A stretch of DNA of 64,000 bases from Streptomyces sp. SCSIO 30461. Lineage in GTDB: Bacteria; Actinomycetota; Actinomycetes; Streptomycetales; Streptomycetaceae. The notes under the pieces are model-generated. The model was not told the origin of the DNA, did not search any database, and saw only the letters and a program-made list of their open reading frames with translations. Shown here piece after piece: positions 50,128 to 60,447 of this stretch. The stretch lies in assembly GCF_037023745.1 (NCBI RefSeq), contig NZ_CP146101.1, forward strand, positions 7,358,001 through 7,422,000. The letters are read 5' to 3'. The position numbers and the translations under genes were made by a program. The stretch's first letter is position 1, and the number at the start of each line of letters is the position of its first letter.

Positions 50128-52119
50128 TCACACTCCGGCGGCGACGAGTACGGCGGCGATCGCCAGGACGACGGAGCCGGCCAGCAGGGCGCTGAGGTAG
50201 GTCTGCACATTGCCGGTCTGGGCACGGCGGACGAGCCACCCCAGCCAGTTGGTGCCGGTACCGGCGGCGCGCACATAGGTGTCGATGACCTCGCGGTCCA
50301 GGAAGCGGACCAGTTCGGCGCCAGCCAGGACGGGGCGGACGAGCAGAGTGCGGTAGACGGCGTCCAGGTGGAAGCCCGAGGCCGCGGGGCGGTGCAGCGG
50401 GCCGAGAAGCAGTCGACCGGGGTCGGCGGGGTCGTCCGCCGGGTGCGGCAGATGCAGGGCTTCCGCCTCCACGAGGCCGGGCTCGGCGTCCGGATGGGCG
50501 ACCACCTGCGGTTGCTCGGTGGCGGCTGCGGCAGCCCGGGACCGAGCAGCCATGGCCGTGGTGTGGCGCCAGGTGCCGTAAGTCACCAGCGCGCCGACCA
50601 GGGCGACACCGGTGCCGAGCACCGCGGTGGCGAGCGTCGGGGTGAGCGAGCGCCCGTCGAACCAGTCGTCGATGAACACCGCGCTCAATCCGAAGCCGAG
50701 TGACGGGGCCGCGAGCACCCAGAGCACGGCGTTCATGGCGAGGGGCTGCCTGCCATGGTCCGGGGCCGGTGCGCCCTGGCCGCGGAAGGCAAGCAGCCAC
50801 AGGCGGGTGGCGTAGGCCGCGGTGAGGAGGGCGGTCAGCAGCCCGGCGACCAGGACGGTCCAGCCGGCACTGGAGGGAGCGAATTCCGACTCGCCGAGAG
50901 CGGTGTGCTCGGCGGCCACAAGCACGGCTTCCTTGGAGAAGAAGCCGGCGAACGGCGGAATCGCCACCAGCGCGAGCAGGGCGATGGTCATCGTCCAGTA
51001 CGCGTCGGGGATCCGCTTGGTCAGTCCGCTCATCCGGGACATGGCGGCGAGTGAGTTGGTGCCGGTGGCATGGATGATCACGCCGGCGGCGAGGAACAGC
51101 AGCGCCTTGAAGGCGCCGTGGGAGATGAGGTGGAAGACAGCGGCACCGCGGTCGCCGACGGCGAGGGCGCCGGACATGTAACCCAGCTGGCCGATGGTCG
51201 AGTAGGCGAGGACCCGCTTGATGTCGTCCTGGGCGAGCGCGGCGAGCGCCGAGCCGACCATCGTGACGGCGGCCATCACGGCGAGTACGACGAGGGCGGC
51301 GGCGGACTCGGCGAAGACGGGCAGCAACCGGGCGATGAAGTAGACGCCGGCCGCGACCATCGTCGCGGCATGGATCAGAGCGGAGACCGGAGTGGGGCCT
51401 GCCATGGCGTCGGGGAGCCAGGTGTGCAGCGGGAACTGCGCGGACTTGCCGGCGACACCGGCGAGCAGCAGCAGTGCGACCAGCGTGGGGTGGTCGATGG
51501 ATCCGGCCGCGACGGCGCCGAGTACGCCCTTGATCTGGAACGTCCCGGCGTCGACGGCCAGGGCGAACAACCCGAAGAGGAAGGGGACGTCACCGAGCTT
51601 GGTGACCAGGAACGCCTTCAGGGAGGCAGCGCGCGCCTCGGGCGTCTCCCAGTAGTGGCCCACCAGGAAGTACGAGCAGATGCCCATGATCTCCCAGCCG
51701 ACCAGGAGCACCATCAGGTCGCCCGAGTAGACGACGAGCAGCATCGCGGAGGTGAACAGCGAAACGAGTGCCGCGTAGGAGGGATAGCGGGGGTCGTCCC
51801 GCAGATACGCCGTCGAGTAGATCTGCACGCAGGACGCGACGAGCCCGACGAGCACGGCGACCAGGACCGCGAAGCCGTCCAGGTAGAGAGCGAGGTCGAT
51901 GGGCACCGAGCCCGTGGGAGTGAGTTCGGTGGACGCCGTGATCGGCTTCCCGCCGCCCTGGCGCACCGCCACCAGTACCGCCAGCGCGAGGGCGGCCAGG
52001 GTGGGCAGTACGGCCAGTGGGCGGACGAAGCCGGGTGCGGTGCGGCCGGTGAGCAGCCCGGCGGCGGCGCCGAGGAAAGGAAGGAGGGGTACGAGTACGG
52101 CGAGGGTCGTCGTGGTCAC
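50128..52119 (-). CDS. nuoL: NADH-quinone oxidoreductase subunit L (second cluster)
   Basis: 663 residues with about 16 helices and the lateral amphipathic helix at the C-terminus. [38 protein letters not shown] is the NuoL signature and [17 protein letters not shown] the second. GTG start overlaps the nuoK stop (GTGA). The long loop before the last helix (about residues 480-590) is Pro/Ala/Asp-rich. Confidence 0.94.
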   Translation of the reverse strand: MTTTTLAVLVPLLPFLGAAAGLLTGRTAPGFVRPLAVLPTLAALALAVLVAVRQGGGKPITASTELTPTGSVPIDLALYLDGFAVLVAVLVGLVASCVQIYSTAYLRDDPRYPSYAALVSLFTSAMLLVVYSGDLMVLLVGWEIMGICSYFLVGHYWETPEARAASLKAFLVTKLGDVPFLFGLFALAVDAGTFQIKGVLGAVAAGSIDHPTLVALLLLAGVAGKSAQFPLHTWLPDAMAGPTPVSALIHAATMVAAGVYFIARLLPVFAESAAALVVLAVMAAVTMVGSALAALAQDDIKRVLAYSTIGQLGYMSGALAVGDRGAAVFHLISHGAFKALLFLAAGVIIHATGTNSLAAMSRMSGLTKRIPDAYWTMTIALLALVAIPPFAGFFSKEAVLVAAEHTALGESEFAPSSAGWTVLVAGLLTALLTAAYATRLWLLAFRGQGAPAPDHGRQPLAMNAVLWVLAAPSLGFGLSAVFIDDWFDGRSLTPTLATAVLGTGVALVGALVTYGTWRHTTAMAARSRAAAAATEQPQVVAHPDAEPGLVEAEALHLPHPADDPADPGRLLLGPLHRPAASGFHLDAVYRTLLVRPVLAGAELVRFLDREVIDTYVRAAGTGTNWLGWLVRRAQTGNVQTYLSALLAGSVVLAIAAVLVAAGV

Positions 52120-52484
52120 GCGGTGGCCTCAGCCTTCTCTGCCGGGGCGGGCTCGACCGCCTCGTCGGCGCCGTGCGCCCCTTCGGCGGTGTCGCGGAGC
52201 TTGTCGATGTCCGAGGTGCCACGGTTGCGGTAGACCATCAGGACGATCGCCAGACCGATGCCGATCTCCGCGGCGGCGATGGCGATGGTGAAGAGGGTCA
52301 GGGCCTGGCCCGCGTGCACGGCGTCGCGCAGCCATACATCGAAGGCGACCAGGTTGAGGTTGACCGCGTTGAGCATCAGCTCGACGGACATCAGCACCAG
52401 GATCGCGTTGCGGCGGGCCAGCACTCCGTAGAGCCCGGTGCAGAAGAGCAGGGCGGCGAGCACCGCGGGGTAGGCGAGATGCAT
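52116..52484 (-). CDS. nuoK: NADH-quinone oxidoreductase subunit K (second cluster)
   Basis: 122 residues with three helices. Glu residues in [17 protein letters not shown] and [21 protein letters not shown] are the conserved membrane carboxylates of NuoK. The last 30 residues form a charged tail unusual in length (core members are ~100). ATG shares its A with the nuoJ stop (TGATG). Confidence 0.94.
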   Translation of the reverse strand: MHLAYPAVLAALLFCTGLYGVLARRNAILVLMSVELMLNAVNLNLVAFDVWLRDAVHAGQALTLFTIAIAAAEIGIGLAIVLMVYRNRGTSDIDKLRDTAEGAHGADEAVEPAPAEKAEATA

Positions 52485-53128
52485 CAGCTCTTCCCCTCTC
52501 GGGCGGTGACCGCCTCGCTGCTCGCGCCGGTCACGTCAGCGCCCGCGCCCGTACCGGGGCGGTCGGGTGCGGCGCCGAGGCCGGGCTCCCCTGCCGCGGA
52601 CTTGCGGGACAGGACGATCGCCCCCACCAATGCGGCGAGCAGTAGGACGGAGAGCGCTTCGAACGGCAGCACCCAGTGCCGGAACAGCATCTCGCCGGAG
52701 ACCTTGGTCGAGCCCTGGGCGGGCCCGTCGAGATTGATCCAAGTGGTGCGGAAGGCGTCCACGACCACCCAGACCAGCACACCCGCGGAGGCGACGGCCA
52801 CGACCAGGGCGGCTGCTCGATTGCCCGAGTCGGCGTCCGGGGAGCGGCCGATGGGGGCCTTGGTGAGCATCAGACCGAAGAGGAGGAGGACCACGACGGA
52901 CCCGACGTAGATCAGCACCTGCACCCAGGCGATGAACTCCGCCGTCAACAGCAGGTACTCCACGGCCAGACCGCCGAGCGCCACCACCAGCCAGAGCGCG
53001 GCGTGCACCAGTTGCTTGGTGGTCACCGTGATGACCGCCGCGGCGAGCGTCGCGACGCCCACCAGCACGAAGGCGATCTCGACGCCGCTCGGGGAGAGGA
53101 AGCCGTGCGCTTGGGCTGCCGGACTCAC
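52484..53128 (-). CDS. nuoJ: NADH-quinone oxidoreductase subunit J (second cluster)
   Basis: 214 residues with five helices. [32 protein letters not shown] (in part) is the diagnostic NuoJ TM3 region. The GTG at 53128 overlaps the nuoI stop (GTGA). The last ~35 residues are Gly/Ala/Pro-rich and hydrophilic. Confidence 0.92.
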   Translation of the reverse strand: MSPAAQAHGFLSPSGVEIAFVLVGVATLAAAVITVTTKQLVHAALWLVVALGGLAVEYLLLTAEFIAWVQVLIYVGSVVVLLLFGLMLTKAPIGRSPDADSGNRAAALVVAVASAGVLVWVVVDAFRTTWINLDGPAQGSTKVSGEMLFRHWVLPFEALSVLLLAALVGAIVLSRKSAAGEPGLGAAPDRPGTGAGADVTGASSEAVTAREGKS

Positions 53129-53739
53129 GACTGTCCCTCCTCGGTGGTGCCGGGCTCTGCCGCGCTGTCCGGCTCGGCCGTGGCGCCCTCGGCTGCTGCC
53201 TGCTGTGCGGCGAGCCTTTCGGCCTCCTGCTTCTCTGCCGTCTTGCGTGCCGCGGCGAGCTCCTTGGGTTCCTCCGCCGCCGGGTCGAGCGCGGGCGGCT
53301 CGGGGACCGTCCACATCCAGTCGCGGAGCTTGTCCCGTTCGTGGGTCAGTTCGCGGATGTCGGTCTCCGCGTACTCGAACTCCGGCGACCAGAACAGCGC
53401 GTCGAAGGGACACACCTCGATGCAGATGCCGCAGTACATGCAGAGCGAGAAGTCGATCGCGAAGCGGTCGAGGACGTTGCGGCTGCGCTCACGCCCGCCG
53501 GGAGTCGCCGCGGGGACCGTCTCCTTGTGGGAGTCGATGTAGATGCACCAGTCGGGGCACTCACGGGCGCAGAGCATGCAGACCGTGCAGTTCTCCTCGA
53601 ACAGACCGATCACACCGCGGGTGCGGGGCGGCAGTTCGGGCTGCACATCCGGGTACTGCGCGGTCACGGACTTGCGGGTCATCGTGCGGAATGTGACCGC
53701 GAGGCCCTTGGCCAGGCCGGATCCGGGGATGGCCATCAC
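53125..53739 (-). CDS. nuoI: NADH-quinone oxidoreductase subunit I, 2x[4Fe-4S] (second cluster)
   Basis: 204 residues, peripheral electron-transfer subunit. Two cluster motifs are intact: [12 protein letters not shown] and [12 protein letters not shown]. The N-terminus has a short amphipathic stretch for membrane contact. The last ~60 residues are a Glu/Ala-rich tail ([19 protein letters not shown]), longer than in E. coli NuoI. Overlaps nuoH by 4 bases. Confidence 0.95.
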   Translation of the reverse strand: MMAIPGSGLAKGLAVTFRTMTRKSVTAQYPDVQPELPPRTRGVIGLFEENCTVCMLCARECPDWCIYIDSHKETVPAATPGGRERSRNVLDRFAIDFSLCMYCGICIEVCPFDALFWSPEFEYAETDIRELTHERDKLRDWMWTVPEPPALDPAAEEPKELAAARKTAEKQEAERLAAQQAAAEGATAEPDSAAEPGTTEEGQS

Positions 53740-54704
53740 TGCATCACCACCTTCACGACGCCGGTGAGGGCGATCTGGGCGAGGGCGAGCGGGACGAGCG
53801 TTGTCCAGGCGAGGCGCTGGAGCTGGTCCTCACGCAGCCGCGGATAGGTCACCCGCAGCCAGATCACGATGAACGCGAGCACGGCTGTCTTGAGCAGGGT
53901 CCAGGCCCAGCCGAGGCCTTCGGCACCGAACGGACCGTGCCAGCCGCCGAGGAAGAGGACGGTGGTGAGACCGCAGAGGACGACGATGCCCGCGTACTCC
54001 GCCAGCAGGAAGAGCGCGAAACGCAGTCCGGTGTACTCGGTGTACGCGCCGAAGATGATCTCGGAGTCGGCGATCGGCATGTCGAAGGGTGGACGCTGGA
54101 GCTCGGCGAGACCGGCGACGAAGAAGACGATGGCGCCGACGATCTGCCAGGGCAGCCACCACCATTCGAAGGCGTTCAGGATGCCGGGGAGGGAGACGGT
54201 GCCCGCCGCCATGGCGACGGAAGCCGCGGCGAGCAGCATCGGAAGCTCGTACGCGAGCAGCTGAGCGGCCGTGCGCAGGGCGCCGAGCAGCGAGAACTTG
54301 TTGGCCGACGCCCAGCCCGCCATGAGCGAGCCGAGCACTCCGACACCCATCACGGCGAGCACGAAGAAGATGCCCGCGTCGACGAGCACTCCGACCGCGC
54401 CCTCGCTGGGTCCGATCGGGATGGCGACCAGGACGAGGAGGTAGGGAAGCAGCGCCACCGCGGGTGCGAGCTGGAAGACGCGTCGGTCGGCGTCAGCCGG
54501 GACCACGTCCTCCTTCTGCGCGAACTTCACACCGTCCGCGACCAGCTGGGCCCAGCCGTGGAAACCACCCGCGTACATCGGACCGAGGCGGCCCTGCATG
54601 TGCGCCATCACCTTGTGCTCGGTCTGCCCGATGACCAGTGGCAGGACCAGGAACACGACGAAGACGACGATCAGCCGCAGGGCGACGTCGAGCGCGTCGT
54701 TCAT
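53736..54704 (-). CDS. nuoH: NADH-quinone oxidoreductase subunit H (second cluster)
   Basis: 322 residues, eight helices, the membrane subunit that forms the quinone channel with NuoB and NuoD. Conserved [57 protein letters not shown] (in part) and [19 protein letters not shown] are all present. ATG overlaps the nuoC stop. Confidence 0.95.
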   Translation of the reverse strand: MNDALDVALRLIVVFVVFLVLPLVIGQTEHKVMAHMQGRLGPMYAGGFHGWAQLVADGVKFAQKEDVVPADADRRVFQLAPAVALLPYLLVLVAIPIGPSEGAVGVLVDAGIFFVLAVMGVGVLGSLMAGWASANKFSLLGALRTAAQLLAYELPMLLAAASVAMAAGTVSLPGILNAFEWWWLPWQIVGAIVFFVAGLAELQRPPFDMPIADSEIIFGAYTEYTGLRFALFLLAEYAGIVVLCGLTTVLFLGGWHGPFGAEGLGWAWTLLKTAVLAFIVIWLRVTYPRLREDQLQRLAWTTLVPLALAQIALTGVVKVVMQ

Positions 54705-55999
54705 GCGGGGTCGTCTCCTTCGGAATCGGCCCGTGCGGCGTCGGTTCCTTCGGCGGAGCCGTCTGCCGTGCGGGATGGCGGTGACTTGGGGTCGGGTTTC
54801 CGGTCCGCCTCGGCCGCGAGCCCGGAAGGTCCTCCACCGTCGGGGCCCGGCTCGGCCTCTGCCGCTGCCTCGGGACCCGGCTCGGTCCGGGACTCGGGGG
54901 CGAGCCCCGTCTCAGAGGCGGGCCCTGCGTCAGGAGCCGGTGCGGATTCTCCCGGTGCCGGGGCTCCGGTCGTCTCCGCCTCGGAGGCCGATGCGGAGGT
55001 GGCGCCCGCCTCAGGAGCCGGTGCGGATTCTCCGGCCGTCGAAGCGCCCGGCGATTCCGCCTCTGACGTGGCGGCTTCGAACGCCGGGCGAGCGTGGTGC
55101 CATGGAGCGTCGGCACTGCGGGGGCGCGGGCTCGCAGCGGGCGGGGCGGGCGGGGCGGTGTCCTCCGCGCGCTGGGTCGACGAGCCCTCGCTCGCGCTGC
55201 GGGCCCGACGCGCCGCCGCCGCGGGCGGCTGCTGGCTCGCCGAGCCCTCGGCCGCGGTGCGGGCCCGACGTGCGGAAGCGGGGGACGCTGCCGCCGCGGC
55301 CTCGGGGGCGGTCTGACTGGCGGACCCCTCCGCCACACTGCGCGCACGGCGGGCCGGGCGCTCCCCCGTGGCGCCCGCGGCGCGCGGAGTGCGTGCGGGA
55401 CGGGCCGGGGCGGGGGGGAGCTGGCCCTTGAGCGGTCCCCACTCGTTCGGGTCGGGGACACCGGGCGGAAGCATCTGGCGGCGCTTCGGTCCGCCGTGTT
55501 CGGACTCCCCCGGCTCCTTGGCGCCCGGCCATGCCTTGGCGACCCGCGCCGCGAGCACGAAGTCCTTGCGCAGCGGGTGGCCTTCGAAGTTCTCCGGCAG
55601 GAGCAGTGGCACGAGGTGCGGGTGATCGGTGAAGCCGACACCGAACATCTCGTATGTCTCGCGCTCGTGCCAGGCCGCGCCCGCATAGACACCGACCGCC
55701 GTCGGAAGAGTGGGAGCCTCGTGCGGCACCGTCGTGCGCAGCAGCAGACGGCGGACCGAGTGCTCCTCCTGGCCGGGCGTCCCCAGCGCCGCGACATGCG
55801 CGCAGACGCGGAAGCCGGTGCCGGGCTCGTCGACGGCGCTGAGCCAGTCGAAGTAGGTGCAGCCGAGCTCGTCGCGGGCGGTGCGCAGCGCGTCCAGCCA
55901 GCCGGTGGCGGGCACGTCCACGGTCAGCAGGTCGTACGCCGCCTCCGCGGTGGCCTCAGGCCCGAAGCGCTCGGCGATATGCGTCTCGAAGGAGCTCAC
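54701..55999 (-). CDS. nuoC: NADH-quinone oxidoreductase subunit C with a 230-residue low-complexity tail
   Basis: 432 residues from the GTG at 55999 that overlaps the nuoB stop. The NuoC domain occupies residues 1 to ~155, with the 30-kDa signature [20 protein letters not shown] and [15 protein letters not shown]. The region up to ~195 ([19 protein letters not shown]) is conserved-looking. The rest is disordered, Ala/Pro/Glu/Ser-rich, with three copies of RRAR[S/T]xxEGS[A/S]xQ at 20-25 residue spacing and two of GESAPAP[E/D]AG. Normal NuoC is about 200-250 residues. Confidence 0.9.
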   Translation of the reverse strand: MSSFETHIAERFGPEATAEAAYDLLTVDVPATGWLDALRTARDELGCTYFDWLSAVDEPGTGFRVCAHVAALGTPGQEEHSVRRLLLRTTVPHEAPTLPTAVGVYAGAAWHERETYEMFGVGFTDHPHLVPLLLPENFEGHPLRKDFVLAARVAKAWPGAKEPGESEHGGPKRRQMLPPGVPDPNEWGPLKGQLPPAPARPARTPRAAGATGERPARRARSVAEGSASQTAPEAAAAASPASARRARTAAEGSASQQPPAAAARRARSASEGSSTQRAEDTAPPAPPAASPRPRSADAPWHHARPAFEAATSEAESPGASTAGESAPAPEAGATSASASEAETTGAPAPGESAPAPDAGPASETGLAPESRTEPGPEAAAEAEPGPDGGGPSGLAAEADRKPDPKSPPSRTADGSAEGTDAARADSEGDDPA

Positions 56000-56646
56000 G
56001 AGGCGGCTCCCGGGGTGGTGGGCCCCGGAGTGCCGCCAGGGGCGGGAGGCGGGGTGACCAGGCCGCTGCGGAGCTGGCCGGCCGACGCCTGGCCAGGGGC
56101 CGCGCCGTACCGCTCGCTCAGCGACTCGCGGGCGATCTTCTCCTGGAGCTTCAGGATGCCCTGGAGCAGCGCCTCGGGCCGCGGCGGGCAACCGGGCACG
56201 TACACATCGACCGGGATGATCTGGTCGACGCCCTTGGTCACCGAGTACGAGTCCCAGTAGGGGCCGCCGCAGTTCGAGCAGGCGCCGAAGGAGATGACGT
56301 ACTTGGGCTCCGGCATCTGCTCGTAGAGCCGCTTGACCGCCGGTGCCATCTTGTCGGTCACCGTGCCCGACACGATCATCAGGTCCGCCTGGCGCGGTCC
56401 GGGCGCGAAGGGGATCACGCCGAGGCGGATGAAGTCGTGCCGTGCCATCGACGCGGCGATGAATTCGATGGCGCAGCAGGCGAGCCCGAAGTTGAAGACC
56501 CAGAGGCTGTAGCGGCGGCCCCAGTTCAGGACCACCTTCATCGGCTCCGGGGCAAGCCGGGAGAGCAGGCCCAGCTTCCCCCCGCGCTCGGTGACCGGGT
56601 CCGGAAGCAGTACGGGCTCGGGAGTCTTCTGTGGGGTCACGTCCAT
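55996..56646 (-). CDS. nuoB: NADH-quinone oxidoreductase subunit B (second cluster)
   Basis: 216 residues from ATG at 56646. N2-cluster cysteines are in place: GLACCAIEF (57, 58), [10 protein letters not shown] (123) and [12 protein letters not shown] (153). The C-terminal 40 residues are Gly/Pro-rich. It overlaps nuoA by 10 bases. All residues needed to bind the terminal cluster are there, so the subunit should be functional if it finds a NuoD partner. Confidence 0.95.
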   Translation of the reverse strand: MDVTPQKTPEPVLLPDPVTERGGKLGLLSRLAPEPMKVVLNWGRRYSLWVFNFGLACCAIEFIAASMARHDFIRLGVIPFAPGPRQADLMIVSGTVTDKMAPAVKRLYEQMPEPKYVISFGACSNCGGPYWDSYSVTKGVDQIIPVDVYVPGCPPRPEALLQGILKLQEKIARESLSERYGAAPGQASAGQLRSGLVTPPPAPGGTPGPTTPGAAS

Positions 56647-57038
56647 GTGAGGACGCCCTTCTTCCATGCGTACAGCAGTCCCACGGCCAGGAAGCCGAGG
56701 AAGATGAACATCTCCACGAGTGTCGTCGCGCCGTATCCGGGCGCGGCGAAGACCGTGGCCCATGGGAACAGGAAGATCGAGTCGACGGCGAAGATCACGT
56801 ACAGGAAGGCGTACACGTAGTAGCGCACCTGGGTGTGGGCCCAGCCTTCCCCGACGGGGTCTACACCGCACTCGTACGTGAGCAGCTTCTCGGGGGTCGG
56901 CACCGCGGGGCGCAGCAGACGGCCCGCGCCGAAGGCCACCGCCACGAAGAGGACTCCGATGACGGCGAGCAGCCCGACGACCGAGTAGCTCTGGAAGTAG
57001 TCGGCCGCGAGTACGGTCGGTTCGGTGGGTTCCGGCAC
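56637..57038 (-). CDS. nuoA: NADH-quinone oxidoreductase subunit A (second cluster)
   Basis: 133 residues, three helices. [43 protein letters not shown] (in overlapping parts) contains the conserved Cys of the flexible loop and the acidic residue of TM2. First gene of the cluster; promoter candidate at 57118-57146. Confidence 0.94.
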   Translation of the reverse strand: MPEPTEPTVLAADYFQSYSVVGLLAVIGVLFVAVAFGAGRLLRPAVPTPEKLLTYECGVDPVGEGWAHTQVRYYVYAFLYVIFAVDSIFLFPWATVFAAPGYGATTLVEMFIFLGFLAVGLLYAWKKGVLTWT

Positions 57039-57117
57039 GTCCGTCCCTCGCTCCCTACCCCTGCGTTCGATGAATCGTTACGACGACCTGGTGCGATCGA
57101 CGATCCTTTCGCACGGG

Positions 57118-57146
57118 AGTCTAGGCCCTAGTAAGGGCACGGTAAG
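57118..57146 (-). promoter_or_regulatory. possible promoter of the nuoA-nuoN cluster
   Basis: On the minus strand CTTACC (57146-57141), 17 bases and TAGACT (57123-57118). The -10 fits well, the -35 only in part. A small palindrome GCCCT-AGTA-AGGGC (57125-57138) lies inside the spacer and could be a regulator site. Confidence 0.35.
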
Positions 57147-57283
57147 CAGCCGTATCACGCTTTGGTCGGGGATCGGCCACCCGGAGGTCCCGCGGAAACG
57201 GCTCGACGCGGGGGATATCCCTACTCTCCAGCGGCCCACATACCCCATGGCGTGCGCGGATCCGACCCGGCAGGCTGGCACCC

Positions 57284-58558
57284 ATGACCGTGACCAGCAC
57301 TTCTCCCGGTGACAGCGCGGGCACCGGAATCGGCACCGGAATCGGCACCGGCGCAGGCGCAGGCTCCGGCACTCACGCCGGCGTCGGCGCCGCGAAGCGG
57401 GACGCGGCACCACCGCCCGCACGTCTCGCCTACGACCGGTACACCTGGAAGGAGATCGCCTATCTCCTCTCCGGTCTGCCTGCCGCCGTCATCGGATTCG
57501 TCTACACGGTGACCGTGGTCTCCGTCGGGGCGGGGCTGTTCGTCACGGTCGTCGGCCTGCCGCTGCTGGTGCTCGGTCTGGCCGGTTCCCGACTGGTGGG
57601 CAAGGGCGAGCGGGCACGGGCGCGAGCGCTGCTCGGCGTCATGGTGGACGAACCGAGCGCCATGCCGAAACGCACGGGTGACGGGCTCTTCGCCCGGCTG
57701 TGGCTGGGCCTGAAGGATCCGGTCGCCTGGCGATCGGTGCTCTACGCGGTCATCCGGCTGCCCTGGGGCATCGTCGGCTTCACCGTGGCACTGACCGGGC
57801 TCTTCGTCCTGTGGCCGGTCCTTCCTTACATCGCCAGGGGCATGACCAATGTCGACCGCGCCCTGGTCCGCGCGCTGCTCTCGCCCTCCGACGAGCTGGA
57901 GCGGCGGATCGCCGAGCTGGAGTCGGACCGGGGTGTGGTCGTGGACACCGCGGCAGCCGACCTGCGGCGCATCGAACGCGATCTGCACGACGGCGCACAA
58001 GCACGACTGGTCGCCCTCGCCATGGACCTCGGCCTCGCCAAGGAAAAACTCCACGAGGACCCCGACGCCGCGGCACACATGGTCGCCGAAGCACACGGCG
58101 AGGTGAAACTCGCCCTCCAGGAACTACGCGACCTCGCACGCGGCATCCACCCGGCCGTCCTCACCGACCGCGGACTGAACGCCGCCCTGTCCTCCCTCGC
58201 CTCCCGCTGCACCGTCCCCGTCACCGTCACCGTCGACCTCCCGACCCGCCCCGCCGAAGCAATCGAAGGCATCGCCTACTTCACCGTCTCCGAACTACTC
58301 CAGAACGTCAGCAAGCACGCCCGCGCAACCCGCGCATCCGTCGACGTCCGACGCACCCATAACCGCCTGATACTCCAGGTCAGCGACAACGGCCAAGGCG
58401 GAGCCGACATCACAGCAGGCAGCGGACTGACAGGACTCGCCGAACGCCTGGACGCAGTCGACGGAGTACTGACCACCGACTCACCCACCGGCGGCCCCAC
58501 CCTCATCACCGCCCAACTCCCCTGGCGCGAGCGGGCGGCGGTCCCTCCCTCCCGGTAG
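57284..58558 (+). CDS. membrane sensor histidine kinase, NarX/DesK-type (first of pair)
   Basis: 424 residues. The N-terminus is a Gly/Thr repeat (TGIGTGIGTG); the sensor domain has two pairs of helices around a cytoplasmic loop (GLPAAVIGFVYTVTVVSVG, LFVTVVGLPLLVLGLAG; LPWGIVGFTVALTGLFVLWPVL), as in the actinobacterial "putative sensor" family. The HisKA_3 motif RRIERDLHDGAQARLVALA carries the phospho-acceptor His235. The ATPase has LLQNVSKHARA (N box), DNGQGGAD and GSGLTGLAERLDAV (G boxes). The 616 bases from 57914 to 58529 are repeated perfectly in the next gene. Divergent from nuoA. Confidence 0.9.
   Translation: MTVTSTSPGDSAGTGIGTGIGTGAGAGSGTHAGVGAAKRDAAPPPARLAYDRYTWKEIAYLLSGLPAAVIGFVYTVTVVSVGAGLFVTVVGLPLLVLGLAGSRLVGKGERARARALLGVMVDEPSAMPKRTGDGLFARLWLGLKDPVAWRSVLYAVIRLPWGIVGFTVALTGLFVLWPVLPYIARGMTNVDRALVRALLSPSDELERRIAELESDRGVVVDTAAADLRRIERDLHDGAQARLVALAMDLGLAKEKLHEDPDAAAHMVAEAHGEVKLALQELRDLARGIHPAVLTDRGLNAALSSLASRCTVPVTVTVDLPTRPAEAIEGIAYFTVSELLQNVSKHARATRASVDVRRTHNRLILQVSDNGQGGADITAGSGLTGLAERLDAVDGVLTTDSPTGGPTLITAQLPWRERAAVPPSR
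57914..58529 (+). repeat. 616-bp direct repeat, copy 1 (kinase catalytic region)
   Basis: Identical base by base, as far as I can read, to 59498-60113 (offset 1584). It covers the dimerisation/His and ATPase domains. Confidence 0.9.
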
Positions 58559-58713
58559 GGAAAACCCCCGGGTCAAGACGGATACCGACCGCATGGTGCG
58601 GTCGGGGCACGCTCAGCAGCATGGAGTCCGTACCGCCGCCGCGGGACACGACCTGACGCAGCTGACCGGCCCGCCCGGGCAGTCCGGGCCGGGGCCGGCA
58701 CGGAGCGGGCCGG

Positions 58714-58753
58714 CTCAGCCCAGCCCCGACCAGCTCAGCCCAGCCCCGACCAG
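58714..58753 (+). repeat. two tandem 20-bp repeats
   Basis: The unit CTCAGCCCAGCCCCGACCAG occurs twice head to tail in the 225-base gap between the two kinase genes. It may be slippage; no gene or clear promoter is seen in the gap. Confidence 0.6.
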
Positions 58754-58783
58754 CCCGGTGCTGTCGGCCCAGGGCAGAAACGG

Positions 58784-60118
58784 ATGACGACGATGGCCAT
58801 GGCTTATCGGACGGGACCCGACACCCCGGCGCCCCGCTCCCGTCGCCTTCCCCGACCGCTGCGCGCACCGTTCGAGGCACGCACCTGGCGCGAGTTCTGC
58901 TACGTCCTGCTGAGCCTGCCGCTGAGCGTCGTGTTCTTCGGTCTCGCCCTCGGCCTGGTCGCGGCCGGGGCCGGGCTGGTCGTCACCTTCGTCGGCATCC
59001 CCGTCCTGGCCGCCGCCCTCGCCATGTGCCGCGGCTTCGGCGCGCTCGAACGGCTGCGGGCACGCACTCTGCTCGACCTGCGTATCGGCACCCCCGCCCC
59101 GGTCCGGCCCCGCGGCGGCGGCCCCATGGCCTGGGTCGGCGCGATGCTGAAGAGCGGGGCGTCCTGGCGGCATCTTCTCTACGCGCTGGTGCACATGCCG
59201 TGGGCGGTGTTCTCGTTCGCCGTGGCCCTGCCGCTCTGGGCCACCGCCTGGACCTGCGCCACGTATCCGCTCTGGCACTGGGTGTTCCCGGCGTTCGTCG
59301 GCCTCGACGGGCTCCAGCTCTACGGGGATCGTACGCACGCCCACTACCTCGACTCACCGGCCGAGCTGACCGCCACCTCCGCGGTGGGACTGCTGCTGGT
59401 GATCGCGACCCCGTGGATCGTGCGCGGGCTCACCACCGTGGACCGGCTGCTGGTCACGGGGCTGCTGGGACCGTCCCGGCTGGAGGGACGCGTGGTGGAG
59501 CTGGAGTCGGACCGGGGTGTGGTCGTGGACACCGCGGCAGCCGACCTGCGGCGCATCGAACGCGATCTGCACGACGGCGCACAAGCACGACTGGTCGCCC
59601 TCGCCATGGACCTCGGCCTCGCCAAGGAAAAACTCCACGAGGACCCCGACGCCGCGGCACACATGGTCGCCGAAGCACACGGCGAGGTGAAACTCGCCCT
59701 CCAGGAACTACGCGACCTCGCACGCGGCATCCACCCGGCCGTCCTCACCGACCGCGGACTGAACGCCGCCCTGTCCTCCCTCGCCTCCCGCTGCACCGTC
59801 CCCGTCACCGTCACCGTCGACCTCCCGACCCGCCCCGCCGAAGCAATCGAAGGCATCGCCTACTTCACCGTCTCCGAACTACTCCAGAACGTCAGCAAGC
59901 ACGCCCGCGCAACCCGCGCATCCGTCGACGTCCGACGCACCCATAACCGCCTGATACTCCAGGTCAGCGACAACGGCCAAGGCGGAGCCGACATCACAGC
60001 AGGCAGCGGACTGACAGGACTCGCCGAACGCCTGGACGCAGTCGACGGAGTACTGACCACCGACTCACCCACCGGCGGCCCCACCCTCATCACCGCCCAA
60101 CTCCCCTGGCGCGCGTGA
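58784..60118 (+). CDS. membrane sensor histidine kinase, NarX/DesK-type (second of pair)
   Basis: 444 residues. The sensor half differs from the first kinase (LLSLPLSVVFFGLALGLVAAG, LVVTFVGIPVLAAALAMCRG, an extra ~25-residue loop with YPLWHWVFPAFVGLDGLQLYG) but has the same topology; the catalytic half from LESDRGVVVDTAAADLRR onwards is identical. Phospho-acceptor His263. Different sensors joined to the same output domain should both phosphorylate the regulator encoded just downstream. Confidence 0.9.
   Translation: MTTMAMAYRTGPDTPAPRSRRLPRPLRAPFEARTWREFCYVLLSLPLSVVFFGLALGLVAAGAGLVVTFVGIPVLAAALAMCRGFGALERLRARTLLDLRIGTPAPVRPRGGGPMAWVGAMLKSGASWRHLLYALVHMPWAVFSFAVALPLWATAWTCATYPLWHWVFPAFVGLDGLQLYGDRTHAHYLDSPAELTATSAVGLLLVIATPWIVRGLTTVDRLLVTGLLGPSRLEGRVVELESDRGVVVDTAAADLRRIERDLHDGAQARLVALAMDLGLAKEKLHEDPDAAAHMVAEAHGEVKLALQELRDLARGIHPAVLTDRGLNAALSSLASRCTVPVTVTVDLPTRPAEAIEGIAYFTVSELLQNVSKHARATRASVDVRRTHNRLILQVSDNGQGGADITAGSGLTGLAERLDAVDGVLTTDSPTGGPTLITAQLPWRA
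59498..60113 (+). repeat. 616-bp direct repeat, copy 2 (kinase catalytic region)
   Basis: Perfect copy of 57914-58529; identity stops 5 bases before the stop codon and starts within the coding region at the sensor/output junction. Confidence 0.9.
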
Positions 60119-60447
60119 TCCGCGGACGCCCCCGGGGGCATGGCTCGGCACGCATGCCTCCGAACGCATGCCCAGGAGCGCGCGGCCCGGAGCGCCTGCC
60201 CCCCGCGACGGCGCGTCGCGGGGGTCCCGCCCTCTGCCCCGCCCGGTGCGCTGCGGCGCGCCGAGCGGTTTGCCATGAGTAACGGGGCGCCGGGGACCGG
60301 ATCCTGGAATGCTGGGCCCGGTGGCAACGGCCCGGACCGGATTGGACCGGATCAGATCGGTGTCCGGGCGCACGGGCGCACGGGCTCAGGCGAGACATAC
60401 CGGCGATGGATACCGGCGAGACATGGGGGCACAGGGGGATGCAGGTC
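60119..60447. other. gap between second kinase and response regulator
   Basis: No supported gene. It contains runs of ACCGGAT/GGACCGG near 60335-60360 and two imperfect copies of a CGAGACAT-type block near 60391-60424. A promoter for the regulator may lie here but is not recognisable. Confidence 0.3.

Noticed and set aside
58714..58753. Start of a CRISPR-like or satellite array
   Set aside because: Only two adjacent 20-bp units without spacers; simple slippage is enough.
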